Shown: piece after piece, positions 11,299 through 21,844 of the stretch
Layout: each line of letters opens with the position of its first letter
How positions within the stretch are numbered: position 1 is the stretch's first letter
From: Argyresthia goedartella
Lineage: Eukaryota; Arthropoda; Insecta; Lepidoptera; Argyresthiidae
NCBI GenBank assembly: GCA_949825045.1
Contig: OX463829.1
Location: forward strand, 25,824,715-25,888,714
Direction: 5' to 3'
Length of the DNA: 64,000 bases
Notes under the pieces: model-generated
Databases searched by the model: none
What the model was told of the DNA's origin: nothing
The model's input: only the letters and a program-made list of their open reading frames with translations
Position numbers and translations under genes: made by a program

Positions 11299-11611
11299 TG
11301 GGGCTTGGAACGGGGAGGCCTTTGCCTTATGGGCTTCACGCTTGCCTCTCACACAGGAGATGCAGGTTCGAATCCTGACCATGTACCAATGAGATAATTA
11401 ATTTATCTTAATTACGTTATCGGACGTTCAGTGTTTCGGATGACACGTTAAGCTATAGGTCCCGGCTACTATCGCTACTTGGCAGTGGTCGTAAAACCCC
11501 TCCATCAACCCGCACTGAGCCAGCGTGGTGGAGTGTGGCTTAATCTTACTCGTATCCGGGCAAAGGCCTGTGCCCCTCGGTGGGGACATTAATGGTCTAC
11601 ATTTATATGTC
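11299..11611 (+). mobile_element. SINE family D, full-length-looking copy
   Basis: tRNA-like head with box B GGTTCGAATCC (about 11366-11376) preceded by GCTTCACGCTTGCCTCTC. The body contains GACACGTTAAGCTATAGG, GAGCCAGCGTGGTGGAGTG and CTCGTATCCGGGCAAAGGC, ending near CATTTATATGTC. The body recurs at 12655 and the head at 22195 (inverted) and 47650. The 64-codon minus-strand frame across it is not a gene. Confidence 0.85.
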
Positions 11612-12211
11612 ATATGCAGCACATCACGTGGTCCGATTGGTTGAAACCGTAAACAGCGGGCCGATGCGATCTGTGGATTTGCTCTCTGAACAAGCCTACA
11701 AGGTTTTTTCTGTCCTGGCCTATCCTAGGGGGAGTTAAATGACTGCAATTAGTGCACTTATTATACTTCGAAACCATGTTGATTTAAAGTAAACCATTAG
11801 CGCCAATTTACTTAGATTCCCATAGATTATAGAGCCATTTCAGATCAATCGGTTTTGTAGAGAAACTTGTTCAGAATGGTGTCCATAAGAACCGTACAAA
11901 ATTTGACCACACATTTCTGTTAGGCTCTGAATTTAATTCAGTGCCCACTGAATGCACGAATAGGGTAAACAAAGGTAATCTGTATAATGTATGCCAAGCC
12001 CTGCGTCGGGTCAACGCGCTGTTATTTATCGCGAGACCTATTTAATTTCGTTACTGCCTTGTCTAGGAATTTCAATTTATTTTGGAAATTGACCAAACAG
12101 ACCATCGCATAAACAAGCCAAGTCGCTATATAATAGGGCTCTTGTCAAATAATCGAGTTGTGATTGGTATAACTGGTTAACATTAAAAAAAAACGGTTAC
12201 TAAAATTTTAA
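11612..12211. other. No feature recognised
   Basis: Mixed-composition DNA with no motif, repeat or open frame that I can support. Confidence 0.5.
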
Positions 12212-12530
12212 TAGTAGTTTATGTGACTGCTACATAATGGAGGGCATTAAAACTCGAGAGTGGGTTTATTATCATAATAATATCACTCGAGAGTTTTAAT
12301 GCCTAATTATGTACAGTTACATTCACTAGTTTATCTACACACATATCATAAGCTCTCTTTGATGTGTTCAGGAACCGCATGTTTGACCGGCATTGTGGCA
12401 TTGAGTGACAAAGTATTGAGTGACGTTCGAAATTTGAATGAGTTTTTACAAAGTAGTTTAATATTACGCTGATCGTAACAGGCGGTTTTTGGACGCAGTA
12501 AAGGAGGTTTATGATACGTGTGTAGATAAA
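12212..12530 (+). mobile_element. Composite palindromic element family E, copy 1 (internally deleted)
   Basis: Two modules always adjacent in the same order. Module 1 (12212-12329) is an imperfect stem-loop: TAGTAGTTTATGTGACTGC to GGCATTAAAACTCGAGAG, then its inverse and TACATTCACTAG. Module 2 (12330-12530) has terminal inverted repeats TTTATCTACACAC...ATCATAA. It is only about 200 bp here against about 293-333 bp elsewhere, because the central hairpin is missing. Confidence 0.85.
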
Positions 12531-12654
12531 ACATAAAAGAATACTTTAATGACAAAGAATTGATTACTCAACAAATCCGCGTCGAAGTAAATGGGCTGGT
12601 TTTCTTGCCGTTTCTTTCTCGTCTTAGCCCACGGTTTGTAAATCAGAAATCATC

Positions 12655-12757
12655 CGGCAACCAGCACTCAGCCAGCGTGGAGGAGTGTGTGTGACTCTTA
12701 CTCGTATCCGGGTAAAGGCCTGTGCCCCTCGGGGACATCAGTGGGCTACATTTATTT
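12655..12757 (+). mobile_element. SINE family D body fragment
   Basis: Matches the second half of the copy at 11299: CACTCAGCCAGCGTGGAGG, CTTACTCGTATCCGGGT, AAAGGCCTGTGCCCCTCGG and CTACATTTATTTATT. No head. Confidence 0.85.
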
Positions 12758-12980
12758 ATTTTTTACAAATCAGGAATTGGCACATTTGTTATGTCTGTAG
12801 CTAATATTAAATCTTCCCCTTTTATCGTGCTTCTCCACTATTGGAGAGGTAAGAGGCCAGGTCTCATTACTCCTGCCTGTCCTTTCTTAAAGTTAGTTAA
12901 CCGATCTCAATTTAGAGTCAAAATTATTGTTCTTAGATAATAGTATTATCTCACACTAGTATGCCCCATACTTTGGTTGA

Positions 12981-13029
12981 TGACTGAATCATCCCCTTTG
13001 TACAATGTACAAAGAGGATGATTCGGTCA
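12981..13029. repeat. Near-perfect 49-bp palindrome
   Basis: Arms of 24 bp (12981-13004 and 13006-13029) with two mismatches around a single central A; the centre reads TTTGTACAATGTACAAA. It leads into an interspersed repeat at about 13040-13175 (GACCGAAGTGAGCAAAGCG, TTTGTCCGTCTGTCAGTTTG) that is related to a scrap at about 24985-25020. Confidence 0.85.
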
Positions 13030-13175
13030 TCTGGGTGACATTATTGACCGAAGTGAGCAAAGCGTCCAGTTTTAGTTTTGAGATTGGCCAAAAATACCTT
13101 TGTCCGTCTGTCAGTTTGCACTCGCCTACAGGTCGCATTTTCGACCGATTTTGACGAAAATTGGCACACAAGTCC

Positions 13176-13844
13176 CTTGTTTTATTTTTTTTTAGTCTAT
13201 CGCAATTTTTGTTTGGGAGAAAATAGGGGGAAAGGGGGCAAGTTTGTTGCACCGTTATTTATTAACGGATAGGCAGACTAAGGACTTCATTCTACACAAG
13301 ATGTTGCGAAAAAAAACAAAAGGGAGAGTGGAATGGGAAACACTTCGGAGTATTTTAGACCCCTGTAACTATGTTGTATATAGATAAAGCTAGACAGCTG
13401 AATTTTAGGCCATAATTTAGAAAAGCAAATTCCCAAAATTCACCCAATTTTAACCACCATTCGATTGGAAATGACAGTCGTTCAACGTTCCGCCATTTTG
13501 TCACTGACTGACTCATCAATCATCGATCTTCAAAATTCTAATGTACTTCTAGCCGACCTACAAGATCTAAATTTTAAACAAGCGAGGCTGTTATCACGTA
13601 ACCACTAGTTAAGGAATATCCTAAAACTAACACGAAAAAACCAATTTTGCAGCATAGCGTGTACAATATAACAACATCTTCAGATTGTTGATGGGGCTGC
13701 CCCGGTTCTGTAGCGCATGGACAATGTTTGAGAACCGCGCACATACGTCTTCTATGCAATCATGGGAACACGCGCAACAGAACCTGGAGCAGTACCAATC
13801 CTATCAGTATCTCGAGAAACAAATAAATAAATATGTAATATGTA
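13176..13844. other. No gene recognised
   Basis: Several 60-codon frames overlap on both strands without motifs. Nothing else seen. Confidence 0.5.
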
Positions 13845-13984
13845 ATACCTTGGACACTATTTACACACATTGATCTAGCCCCAAACTAGGATTCCCTGTA
13901 TCTTGGGTACTAGACAACGATACACATACTTATATAGATAAATATTATACTTAGATAGATAAACAACCATGACTAGGGTACAAA
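13845..13984 (-). mobile_element. SINE family A, copy 3 (minus strand, headless)
   Basis: Inverse of the family A body: CCTTGGACACTATTTACAC, CTAGCCCCAAACTAGGATT, GATAAACAACCATGACTAG. Lacks the tRNA-like head. Confidence 0.88.
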
Positions 13985-14458
13985 CAGCCGATAAAATAAA
14001 ATTGAATTAATTAATAAATTTAATAAATATGTAGATACTAATATTACTTTCTAATACAACTACTAACAAAATGAATACTTGTTATCTGATTAAACAATAT
14101 TATTATCAGTATAACAGTGGGTACCAGTTGGACTTGAGTACACAATCCAAAGCCGCCCATATTCCGGTATAATTCTCGGATCCATCACACGCATTATTCC
14201 TGCCTAAGCAGCAAATAAACCAATCGGCATCCGAGAGACACCCACCCGTCAGCGGACTAAATCTCCCAGCGATAAATATCCGGCTCCACAACCAGCTATG
14301 CAGCTTTTCTCTTTGACTAGCTTCAAGCAGACTATGGCATTTTATTGCAGCCGCTGCATATGGTTTGGGTAGTATAATTTGAAGTAGTTTAACGTATAGT
14401 AGCATCAGGGAATTGGACTTCAGTCAATAGTTTGGGGAGCCGCTATGAAAACGTTATA
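13985..14458. other. AT-rich stretch with one 99-codon frame of unknown meaning
   Basis: A minus-strand frame (14106-14405) is open for 99 codons but shows no recognisable motif, no codon pattern I can judge and no flanking gene context. I treat it as chance. Confidence 0.4.
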
Positions 14459-15748
14459 CGTGGGGCGCACTGTAAGTTTCCGGAATGAATATGAAAAAAT
14501 ACTATTAAAGGTACAAAATTAATTTATTGTTTTTCAAAATAATCTCCCTTGGCGTCTATGCACTTTTTCATTCGATGAAACCAGTTTTGAAAACTTTTGT
14601 GCCACTCCTCTGTGGTGACCTCTGAAACGTGTTTTTCATACTCCTCGACAGCCTCTTCTGGTGATGAAAATCGTTGACCGCGTAATTGGTTCTTAATTTT
14701 TGGGAACAGAAAAAGTCACAAGGTGCCAGGTCGGGACTGTATGCAGGATGACTCATGAGTTCTACATTTTTCGCCTTCAAAAAGTCGTTTGTCTGTCTGG
14801 CCGTCTGAGAACTAGCATTGTCGTGGTGCAGGATGATACGGCGTTTACGGTTATTTTTACGGAGTTCGTCAATAACTTCCGGCAAACAAATGGTCGTGTA
14901 CCAGTCACTATTCACTGTACGACGATTCTCTAAAGCAACAGTAGCCACGTGTCCAGTTTTATTAAAAAAAGAAGCAATCATCCGCTTAGATGCACTTTTC
15001 ACGCGCGCCACTTTGGTTGGTTTCGGCTCATCTTGAAAGACCCATACGCTCGATTGCTGCTTTGTTTTGGGATCGTAGCAATAAATCCATGTTTCATCAC
15101 CTGTTACTATGTCCCACACCAAATTTGACGCACCTTCGTTGAATCTGGTAAGCATGGCACTGCACCAAGTGACGCGGTCCGTTTTTTGAGCCTCGGTCAA
15201 GTTGTGTGGGATCCACCGCGAGCACAGCTTTCTCACACCCAAATGTTTGTGTAGGATTAATTGTGTTTGACTCATGCCTATTTCTAAGGATGCGCGAATT
15301 TCATGGTAGGTCACATGCCTGTCTGTTTCAATCATACGGCGCACAGCATCGATGTTTTTGTTGGTCACAGCGGTGGACGGCCGACCATCGCGAGATTCGT
15401 CACTGAGATTGATACGACCACGCTTGAATTCTGCAAACCAGCTATAAACAGTTGTCTTGCATGGTGCTTCATTGCCAAAAGCTGTTTCAAGCCGAGCGAT
15501 GCTCTGTTGAGCTGTCAAATTACACTTAAAATCGTAGAAAATCATACTACGAAAATTTTCCCGAGTTAAATCCATGTTGATGCAGACACACAATTTTTTA
15601 AATGGCGCCACAAGGTAAAAACAAAAGGCAGTCAGATGAAACAAACTGCATTCTACAGCCAAAGAGTTCTATTTTCAAATGTTGCAATAAATTTTTAAAT
15701 ATTGTTTATGTAAGTGGCCAGTTCCGGAAACTTACAGTGCGCCCTATG
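14459..15748 (-). mobile_element. Mariner transposon, complete with both terminal inverted repeats
   Basis: A 1290-bp unit flanked by TA at 14457-14458 and 15749-15750, the mariner target duplication. The terminal repeats share a perfect GGGCGCACTGTAAGTTTC core continuing into CGGAA (14464-14486 and the inverse at 15721-15743), plus a 5-bp imperfect outer edge. Length, TA site and the D,D34D transposase inside all agree with Tc1/mariner, mariner family. The subfamily is not certain to me. Confidence 0.95.
14525..15575 (-). pseudogene. Mariner transposase (D,D34D) with a C-terminal frameshift
   Basis: Cut-and-paste transposase that binds the terminal repeats and inserts at TA. I start at Met 15575 (MDLTRENFRSMIFYDF), the usual mariner start; the longer upstream Met would add 29 unlike residues. 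In order: N-terminal helix-turn-helix region with TTVYSWFAEFKRGR, linker WIPHNLTEAQK (the conserved WVPHEL-type motif), first catalytic Asp in TGDETWIYCYDP, second in ILHHDNASSQTA, third in HPAYSPDLAPCDFF, with 34 residues between the last two. Just after DFF, near 14708, the frame shifts (about 1 nt missing) and runs out of frame to a stop at 14568. The original frame can be followed to a stop near 14525, with EEAVEEYEKHVSEV and YFEKQ visible. All three catalytic Asp are intact, but the tail is lost. Confidence 0.93.
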
Positions 15749-16404
15749 TAACTTTTTTATATTTTATTGTATCTTATCTCTTTTGCGATTCCGCATAAAG
15801 CCAGCTCAAAGAATGCTTAGTATATTTTAATATACTGATATAAGTCGTTGAATTACTGGCTAAACATGCGAAAAACTTGCCTATGCCACTCCATATAGGA
15901 AAAGTCGTTAATGTTTTGTTTGCTTGTTATCTAACAGTTTCGGAACATGAAAGACCTTCATTATAAGCCAGAGAAAGCTTGGAATTTCTATGGGAAAACA
16001 TTTGGCAGTGTTTCCCTCGTTTAATCATTCAATCGCTGGAGCCCCGACCATATCAGTTTCAACAGAGTGTAAGCCTCGTAAATCCCTGCGAGGCGAACGT
16101 GCTAGATAACCAATTAGAACTAATGTACTGCCAGTACAAAGCCTAGTACGAGATGAGTTGAATTCAGATAGAAGTAATTCGTAATTTCTTCATTGTATTG
16201 CACTTTAACAGACATTAAAAGAATTTATAATACGCTAGCTGATCCCGCAACTCATCTGCGTGCTCCTAGGAATTGTCATTTACCGGGATAGGTAACGTTA
16301 TCCCGGTAAATATCCTCTTTCCCTTAAGGTGGAGTCGGATAAAAGTATCCCATAGCGGTTTTACGGACAACAATAAAGATAAGGAAACTGTGATGACTCG
16401 AATG
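15749..16404. other. No gene; one perfect 13-bp hairpin
   Basis: A perfect inverted repeat, ATTTACCGGGATA (16278-16290) with its inverse at 16299-16311 and an 8-nt loop. Otherwise nothing recognised. Confidence 0.6.
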
Positions 16405-16671
16405 GACAATACCGTAAAATGGGGTGAGTAGAGATCTAGGGGTGAATAAGGATGGCCTTTATAGTCGCACAGACCACGCCAATTATGTCTGGAACGAATG
16501 AAATGTGCCCTATCTCTCTCTCACCACACCTTTCCTCATTTAGATATACCTCCTTCTGATCCGGACGTTTCGTTCTGAGACAAAGATATTTGGCGTGGTC
16601 TGTAGAAGAGGGAATAAAAGCCATCCCTATTGACGTCTGGATCTCTAGTCAACCCATTTTAAGGTATTGTC
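16405..16671. mobile_element. MITE (267 bp) with about 80-bp imperfect inverted repeats
   Basis: Left GACAATACCGTAAAATGGG mirrors the right end CCCATTTTAAGGTATTGTC. Similarity continues inward through GATGGC-TTTAT to a perfect inner pair CAGACCACGCCAA / TTGGCGTGGTCTG. No coding capacity; the 62-codon minus frame is a by-product. Confidence 0.8.
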
Positions 16672-17036
16672 TTTTTGGTACTTTAGTTGGGTGGTGCAGC
16701 AGTTCGGATAAACTATATTTTGTAAATGCACACATCATCTTCTTCTTCTTCAGGGGATTAACCCTCTGAGCCTCAGAGTCTCCATACAAATATTTTTTCC
16801 AACAAAATAAAATAAAATAGTGGCTCAGTAAATTTTACTATTTGCAAAAAAACTGTTTTGCTAGCTATTAAGGGATAGACAAGGTGACATTTAATTATTT
16901 GACCATATTTTTGGGATTAATAGCACCGATCATTATGAACAACTTTCCCAAAGAAACATATGGTCGCAAATGAAAAATATTTTTCGTTCCTCAGTACATT
17001 GGAACTGATCAGCTGATTACAAGTCAGATTGATTAT

Positions 17037-17068
17037 AAGTCCGGGGTTCCCGTTCCCGGGAACCCCGG
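17037..17068. repeat. GC-rich perfect hairpin, 14-bp arms
   Basis: GTCCGGGGTTCCCG, four-base loop TTCC, then the exact inverse. It stands out in AT-rich surroundings. It looks like a bacterial terminator but has no gene or U-tract, so I do not call it one. Confidence 0.85.
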
Positions 17069-17526
17069 ACCGATAGACTAACCTTGCTACGGGTGCCGGT
17101 AACAACAGTAACAGCGCGGTTTTAGAGAAATCCATTACCGGTTTAATTCCGTTTGTCTATTCGGCGCCATGCGCACGTCAACGGTAGATGAGTTTATCCT
17201 GTCATTTGAAAAAATAATTACCTACTAGCTTCATCCCTGTCGCCTGCTTTATATGGGAATAAGTATATAGTAGACCTGGGACCCCCGGGAGGCAGACCCT
17301 CGAACCGCAGCGTCGCAGACGTCCTCAAGATCGTCAATGAAGGTTTTCTATCATTGAAGGAAAGTAGACGAAATATCGGAAGGAAATGTTTTACTGGGCG
17401 CACCTTGGCTCCTTTTATTGCGCATATCGGTTCGCTTGCGCGGAAACTGGCGAAGATAACCGGTTTACGACTTGACGAGCTGCCAGGGGCTTCTGGGGAA
17501 TCAATACCGCGAATGAAACTGAACAC

Positions 17527-17770
17527 CACACGCTGTATGAACTGTTGACTCGTAATGTTGTTTGTGGTGGCGTTATTAAAAGCAGTATCAGTTATTGCTC
17601 TCATGAGAGTAATAAAGGCTCAAGTATGTTGGCAAGGTGTGGGGAGTAAAATGTGCTCAGAGAGTGTTTGTCTTTTTGTGTTGATATTTTCTCTATGGTT
17701 GATGTAGCTGCCGGATACTACCAAATTCCGATTGAGCGATTCCTTGATTTGAAAAAGGATAGAAGTATTT
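17527..17770 (+). pseudogene. Gypsy-type LTR retrotransposon RT fragment
   Basis: Plus-strand pieces of a Ty3/Gypsy reverse transcriptase. LYELLTRNVVCGGVIKSSI resembles the finger segment E-L-L-x-x-G-V-I-x-x-S-x-S-x-Y-x-S, and after a stop and frame changes comes FSMVDVAAGYYQIPIE, the diagnostic L/V-D-V-A-x-G-Y-x-Q-I-P-I palm motif. The YVDD box and LTRs are not seen; family C starts 50 bp later. The 128-codon minus-strand frame (17218-17604) overlaps and is unrecognised. Confidence 0.6.
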
Positions 17771-17820
17771 AGATACTTTTCAATTCAAACATGTTTGAAA
17801 ATACCCGTTAAATAAAATTA

Positions 17821-18650
17821 TAGTCAAAGTCAAAGTACTTTATTACTGTAGATATTTACATATACTTAGCAAACGTCATTTTTTGCCTCTTCTCTGCATT
17901 GGACCACTGTGGGAGAAGAAGGGCGTAGAAACTCTCACAGATTTTTTTTTAGATCTTTTTTAAAAATAGGTTGTGCTTAACTAATACAAATATGAAAAAT
18001 TTAATTGTTATGATTAATAAGCAGGAATAAATATTTACAAAAATATTAACAGCAAGGTCTGTGTTAACCAGATTAACCCCATACAGTCCTGTCATTTAAG
18101 CAATCTTGAACATTGTAATATCCCTTTTTCGACAAAGTCGCTTTAACATGCTTTTTAAATTGCTCAAATGGCAATTTCAAAATCTCCAGAGGTATCTTAT
18201 TGTAGTAGAGAATGTACTGACCCTTGAAAGAATTGCTAACCTTGGCGAGTCTAAAACGGGGCGTACATAGTCTGTGATTATTCCTTAGGTTAACATTACA
18301 GCTATCGCTAAGTTTGAAAAATGTTGTAAGGTTCTTGCGTACATACATTATATTTTCGAAAATAAATTGACTAGCTACTGTTAGTATGTCAATTTCTTTA
18401 AAAAGCTCTCTTAAGGAGTCTGTTCGTTTTAAATTATAAATTGTTCGAATAGCTCTTTTCTGTAAAATAAAAATAGTTTGAATATCCGCTGCTTTCCCCC
18501 ACAACAAGATACCATAGGACATCACACTATGAAAGTAACTAAAATATACTAGCCTAGATGTAGCCACATCCGTGCTTTGTCTGATGTTCCTAACAGCGTA
18601 AGCCGCTTAATTTTAATTTAAACTTAATTTACCAGCAAATTTATCTATAG
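17821..18650 (-). mobile_element. Non-LTR retrotransposon family C, copy 3 (best 3' end)
   Basis: 5'-truncated LINE. The minus strand reads from an RT thumb into a 3' UTR bearing CACTGTGGGAGAAG (inverse near 17905) and a TTTGAC-repeat tail at 17821-17838. Because the coding end and UTR are contiguous, this copy defines the 3' organisation of the family and gives the empty site for the insertion at 4700-5150. Confidence 0.9.
18073..18600 (-). pseudogene. Reverse transcriptase C-terminus of family C element
   Basis: About 170 codons open to the stop at 18073-18075. Visible: YFSYFHSVMSYGILLWGKA (the L-x-Y-G-I-x-L-W-G thumb motif), IFILQKRAIRTIYNL, FENIMYVRKN, FRLAKVSNSFKGQYILYYNK and the end KKGYYNVQDCLNDRTVWG. 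That ending is shared with 22272-22580 and 57764-57870. The catalytic YADD/FADD region is upstream of the truncation and absent. The internal Met at 18567 is not the gene start. Confidence 0.88.
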
Positions 18651-19169
18651 TGATCACGGCCCTAGCTGAATAAGGAATACACTTGCCCTTGAGCCATATT
18701 AACATTTTTTTCTATAACTCAGTCACAACTAGTAACATTAACACTCCAAATATATTTAAAAAAAAACGAATGGTTCTGAGTAACAAAGGAATACTTAATT
18801 AAAAAAAAAACGATGCTTATTTTGCTCGAGACTAATTATTATTTTTGAATTGTTTCCACGTAATACCATATATACATGACATATTTAATATACTAGTGCG
18901 TTGGTAAAGTCGTATTTTTATTTTGATGTAGTAAACTGACTGATCCAAATGTCAACTTCCTTGCATTGGAATTTAAAACTGACAGCATTACTCCAAATGT
19001 GTCCATATGACTTATATGAATATTATAATTATAATTAATTAATAATAAGATAGCGAAATACAATTCCACAAAATGACATTATTTAGGATATTAAAATTCA
19101 AATGATCGTGTGTAGTTTTTATTCTTTTATGACTTTGTGACTGTGTAAATTGTATTATAATTGCCTTGT
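18651..19169. other. AT-rich, nothing recognised
   Basis: Poly-A runs near 18760 and 18810 only. Confidence 0.5.
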
Positions 19170-19302
19170 TAGTATTTAAATCCTTGTATAATAAGTTGCT
19201 ACACTCTTATGAGTAAAATTACACTGACTCATTATTGTTTTTATCATAAGATCTTTATAAACGTGTAATTTATGGCAATAAAGAACTGAACTGAACTGAA
19301 CC
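19170..19302 (+). mobile_element. Retroelement 3' end with CTGAA tail
   Basis: A short AT-rich 3' UTR-like stretch ending GGCAATAAAGAACTGAAC and repeats of CTGAA (19271-19300): a polyadenylation-like signal followed by a microsatellite tail, as in other LINE ends here. Source family unknown. Confidence 0.5.
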
Positions 19303-19659
19303 ATCTTAATTAAAATCCGGCGGTACTTACTACTGAGCTTTGTCCGAAACGTGTGCAAGTTTTTTCAATTTTATCAAAGTTCCAGTAAAAAATGTCATAA
19401 ATATACATTTGAAAGTGCGATATACAAGGCTTTGAATGTTTTTTTTTTCTCTAAAAAAACCTTGCTGAGTCATTAATGTCATAAAAAATTAAGATATAAG
19501 GTAATTTTCTTTTCATTTCATCCATTCAAGAAAGAATTTATTCCCGGTAAATAGGGAGCAAAATAGCACTACTCCTTAGGGAGGCAAAGCAACTTTTAAA
19601 TTTGTGCTGCCAGTACAAAGGGAAATAAATAATCAATCACTTTCACTACTCAGACGACC
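19303..19659. other. No feature recognised
   Basis: AT-rich with a T-run near 19441. Nothing else. Confidence 0.5.
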
Positions 19660-19977
19660 TCTGTGGCGCTGGGGTTGCGGATCTGCCTACCACGCGAGAG
19701 GTCCCGGGTTCGATCCTCGGCTGGGGATAAGGAAAAATTAAAACATCATTAATAAATAGGATTAGAAAAATGATGTGGATATTCAAAAAGCTATGGCATA
19801 TTAATTACATCGTTACCACTACTAAATCAAATATATACTGAACTTGTAAAAAAAAATACCCCAGGTTTCAGATGTTTATATGTGTGTGACGTCGCTGTTT
19901 ATGGTTCCCACAACCCACAGGGTGTCCTAGTGTGGGGCCAGACGAAATGTATGTGTATGTAAATGTTTATGTTTACT
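19660..19977 (+). mobile_element. SINE family B, copy 1, carrying a captured LINE RT segment
   Basis: Head with box B (GGTTCGATCC, about 19709-19718) and CTGCCTACCACGCGAGAGG. The tail half is family-specific: TGTGTGACGTCGCTGTTT, CCTAGTGTGGGGCCAG, then GTAAATGTTTATG. Between head and tail, where other copies have only an A-rich linker, lies a 94-bp block (19754-19847). It is almost identical to 46380-46472, part of a non-LTR RT gene. Confidence 0.88.
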
Positions 19978-20424
19978 TTCTAATTGGCAGATCCAATCAC
20001 CAAAGAGATAATCAAATTCAGTTCAATTCAATGAAATAAAAAAATAGTTTGGGCTAAAGTTTTTTTTAACTCACGCTTTCAGCACAGAGAAAATAATCAC
20101 CACAATCTATTATCAGTCCCAAACCAGTAAACCGATCGATTTCGAAAAGCCAGCCGAAATAATGTAAAGGCATTCCGCCTTTGTTTGTTTACAATTTCTT
20201 TTGCTGATATTATCAAAAAATGTTATTCTTCAAGTACCTAGTGAAAATGAGAGTTTAACCCAATATAAATAATATAAGTCGAGCAAAGAATTAAGAGCGC
20301 TGGGCGACGTTGGCGGGAATTAATGCGCATATGTACAAAGAAAAGTGACTACTGCGCATTCAAGGCCACCGCTCATAACGTGTGGCGCGACACTTACTAT
20401 TGAAATTAACATTATAACAGTGCC
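19978..20424. other. No feature recognised
   Basis: No motif or repeat family identified. Confidence 0.5.
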
Positions 20425-20850
20425 GTGTCAGTATATTTATGAAAACCAAAAATATTAATAAATTTCCTAAGAATAGCGACAGGAACAATGTCAACACTAG
20501 AAATAGGAATAAACTAGCTATACCTACTACTAGGCTCCATAAGGTTAATGTATCTTTTAAAGGGCAATGTATTCGCTTTTACAACAAAATACCGACTGAG
20601 TTACAAGAATTGTCCGTAAATAAATTTTAAAATGTTGTTAAAAATCACTTATGTAAAAAGCTTACTACAAAATATCAGATTTTGTAGAAGACAAGAAAGC
20701 TGGAGGTTTCTAGTCGCCTCTTTGACGGAATTCAAATTCAGTTCTATATTTCCCTATACCTTATACATGTGTTAGTTTAAGATTTGACATTCTCCAAATG
20801 TTACCGATGTGTTTCTTATGGAAATAAACTCTTTTTGAATTTTGAATTTT
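20425..20850 (+). mobile_element. 5'-truncated non-LTR element with GAATTTT tail
   Basis: Carries a decayed RT C-terminus: NKLAIPTTRLHKVNVSFKGQ, CIRFYNKIPTELQEL, stop near 20630, then frame-shifted remains. It aligns by eye with the better copy at 22272. A 3' UTR follows, ending GAAATAAACTC and TTTTGAA repeats (20820-20850). Confidence 0.8.
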
Positions 20851-21166
20851 GTAACAGATGCAAAAATGTGAAGCAATACCTACAAATTTTTGTGAAACTT
20901 TGGAGAAAGCATACGACATTATTAACCTTTGGAAAATGTAAGAAGCGTGAAAGCATTTTCGGGAAATGTCTCTAGTAACTTCTGATTATAAATGTTATTG
21001 TTCCCAATAGTATGTAAGTAAAAGTTTATTTTTATTCATAATTTGTCTAATAGTATTCTGATCTTAACTTAACTTACTCATTTTCTTAAAGAAGCTGATA
21101 ATAGTAAAGTGTCCACCACAGAGGTGAAGACTATTTTAAACTCGAGAGGAGTACTTTGAATAAAAA

Positions 21167-21690
21167 TAAAAATCGGTCAAGTGCGAGTCGGACTCGCGCA
21201 CCAAGGGTTCCGTATAATGACAGTATATTATATTAACTTCAAATTCATACCTCCATGGGTTTCTGAGAAAAAGTCTTAACAGACGGTGAGACAGACAGAC
21301 AGACAGAAATTTACAGTTTTCGGATTTTCCCTTTACTTGTGCTATAAGACCTTCCTTCATTCCAAATTTCATGACCCTCGGCCAACAGGAAGTACCCTAT
21401 AGGTTTTGATTCCCTTGCGAGTTCCACGCGAGTCCATACAAATTCAGCAAAATCATGAAATAATATCGCGGTATCTTTTGATTGCGTCAACGTAGAAGTT
21501 TAAATTTTTTACAGCTCCAAGGGACCATAGACCTGAGTAATCGATATTAATATCAACATGATACCTCCACGCGTTCCTGAGAAAAGGGGTCGTGACAGAC
21601 GGACAGACAGACGGACAACAAAGTGTACCTTTATAGGATCACTTTGTTGTCAAAAAAGGTTTTCCTTTTAAGGTACGGAACCCTAAAAAC
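21167..21690 (+). mobile_element. (GTCY)n-bearing MITE-like element L, copy 1
   Basis: Left end CGGTCAAGTGCGAGTCGGAC with CGCACCAAGGGTTCCGTA, right end AAGGTACGGAACCCTAAAA, with GACAGACGGACAGACAGAC tracts at 21279-21305 and 21594-21620. From memory, Lepidoptera have a class of MITEs with hitchhiking (GTCY)n microsatellites that fits. Inner sequence (CTTGTGCTATAAGACCTTC) recurs at 27397 and 43379. No coding capacity; the 78-codon frame is incidental. Confidence 0.8.
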
Positions 21691-21844
21691 ACTTTCGCAT
21701 TAAAAGTAGTTGGTACAGAATCTGCTATTATAGTATTATGTGAAAATAAAGATAGGTCTCGGAAAAAATAACCGGCGCTAATTCAATGGCGCCATCTGGC
21801 GAGCTGCTAACCCCTAATACGAGTAATACAAGGTTATTTTTTAG

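Noticed and set aside
17037..17068. Rho-independent terminator
   Set aside because: Eukaryotic DNA, no U-tract, no upstream gene.
17218..17604. 128-codon minus-strand frame
   Set aside because: Overlaps plus-strand sequence running into a Gypsy RT fragment; no domain or start context I can support.
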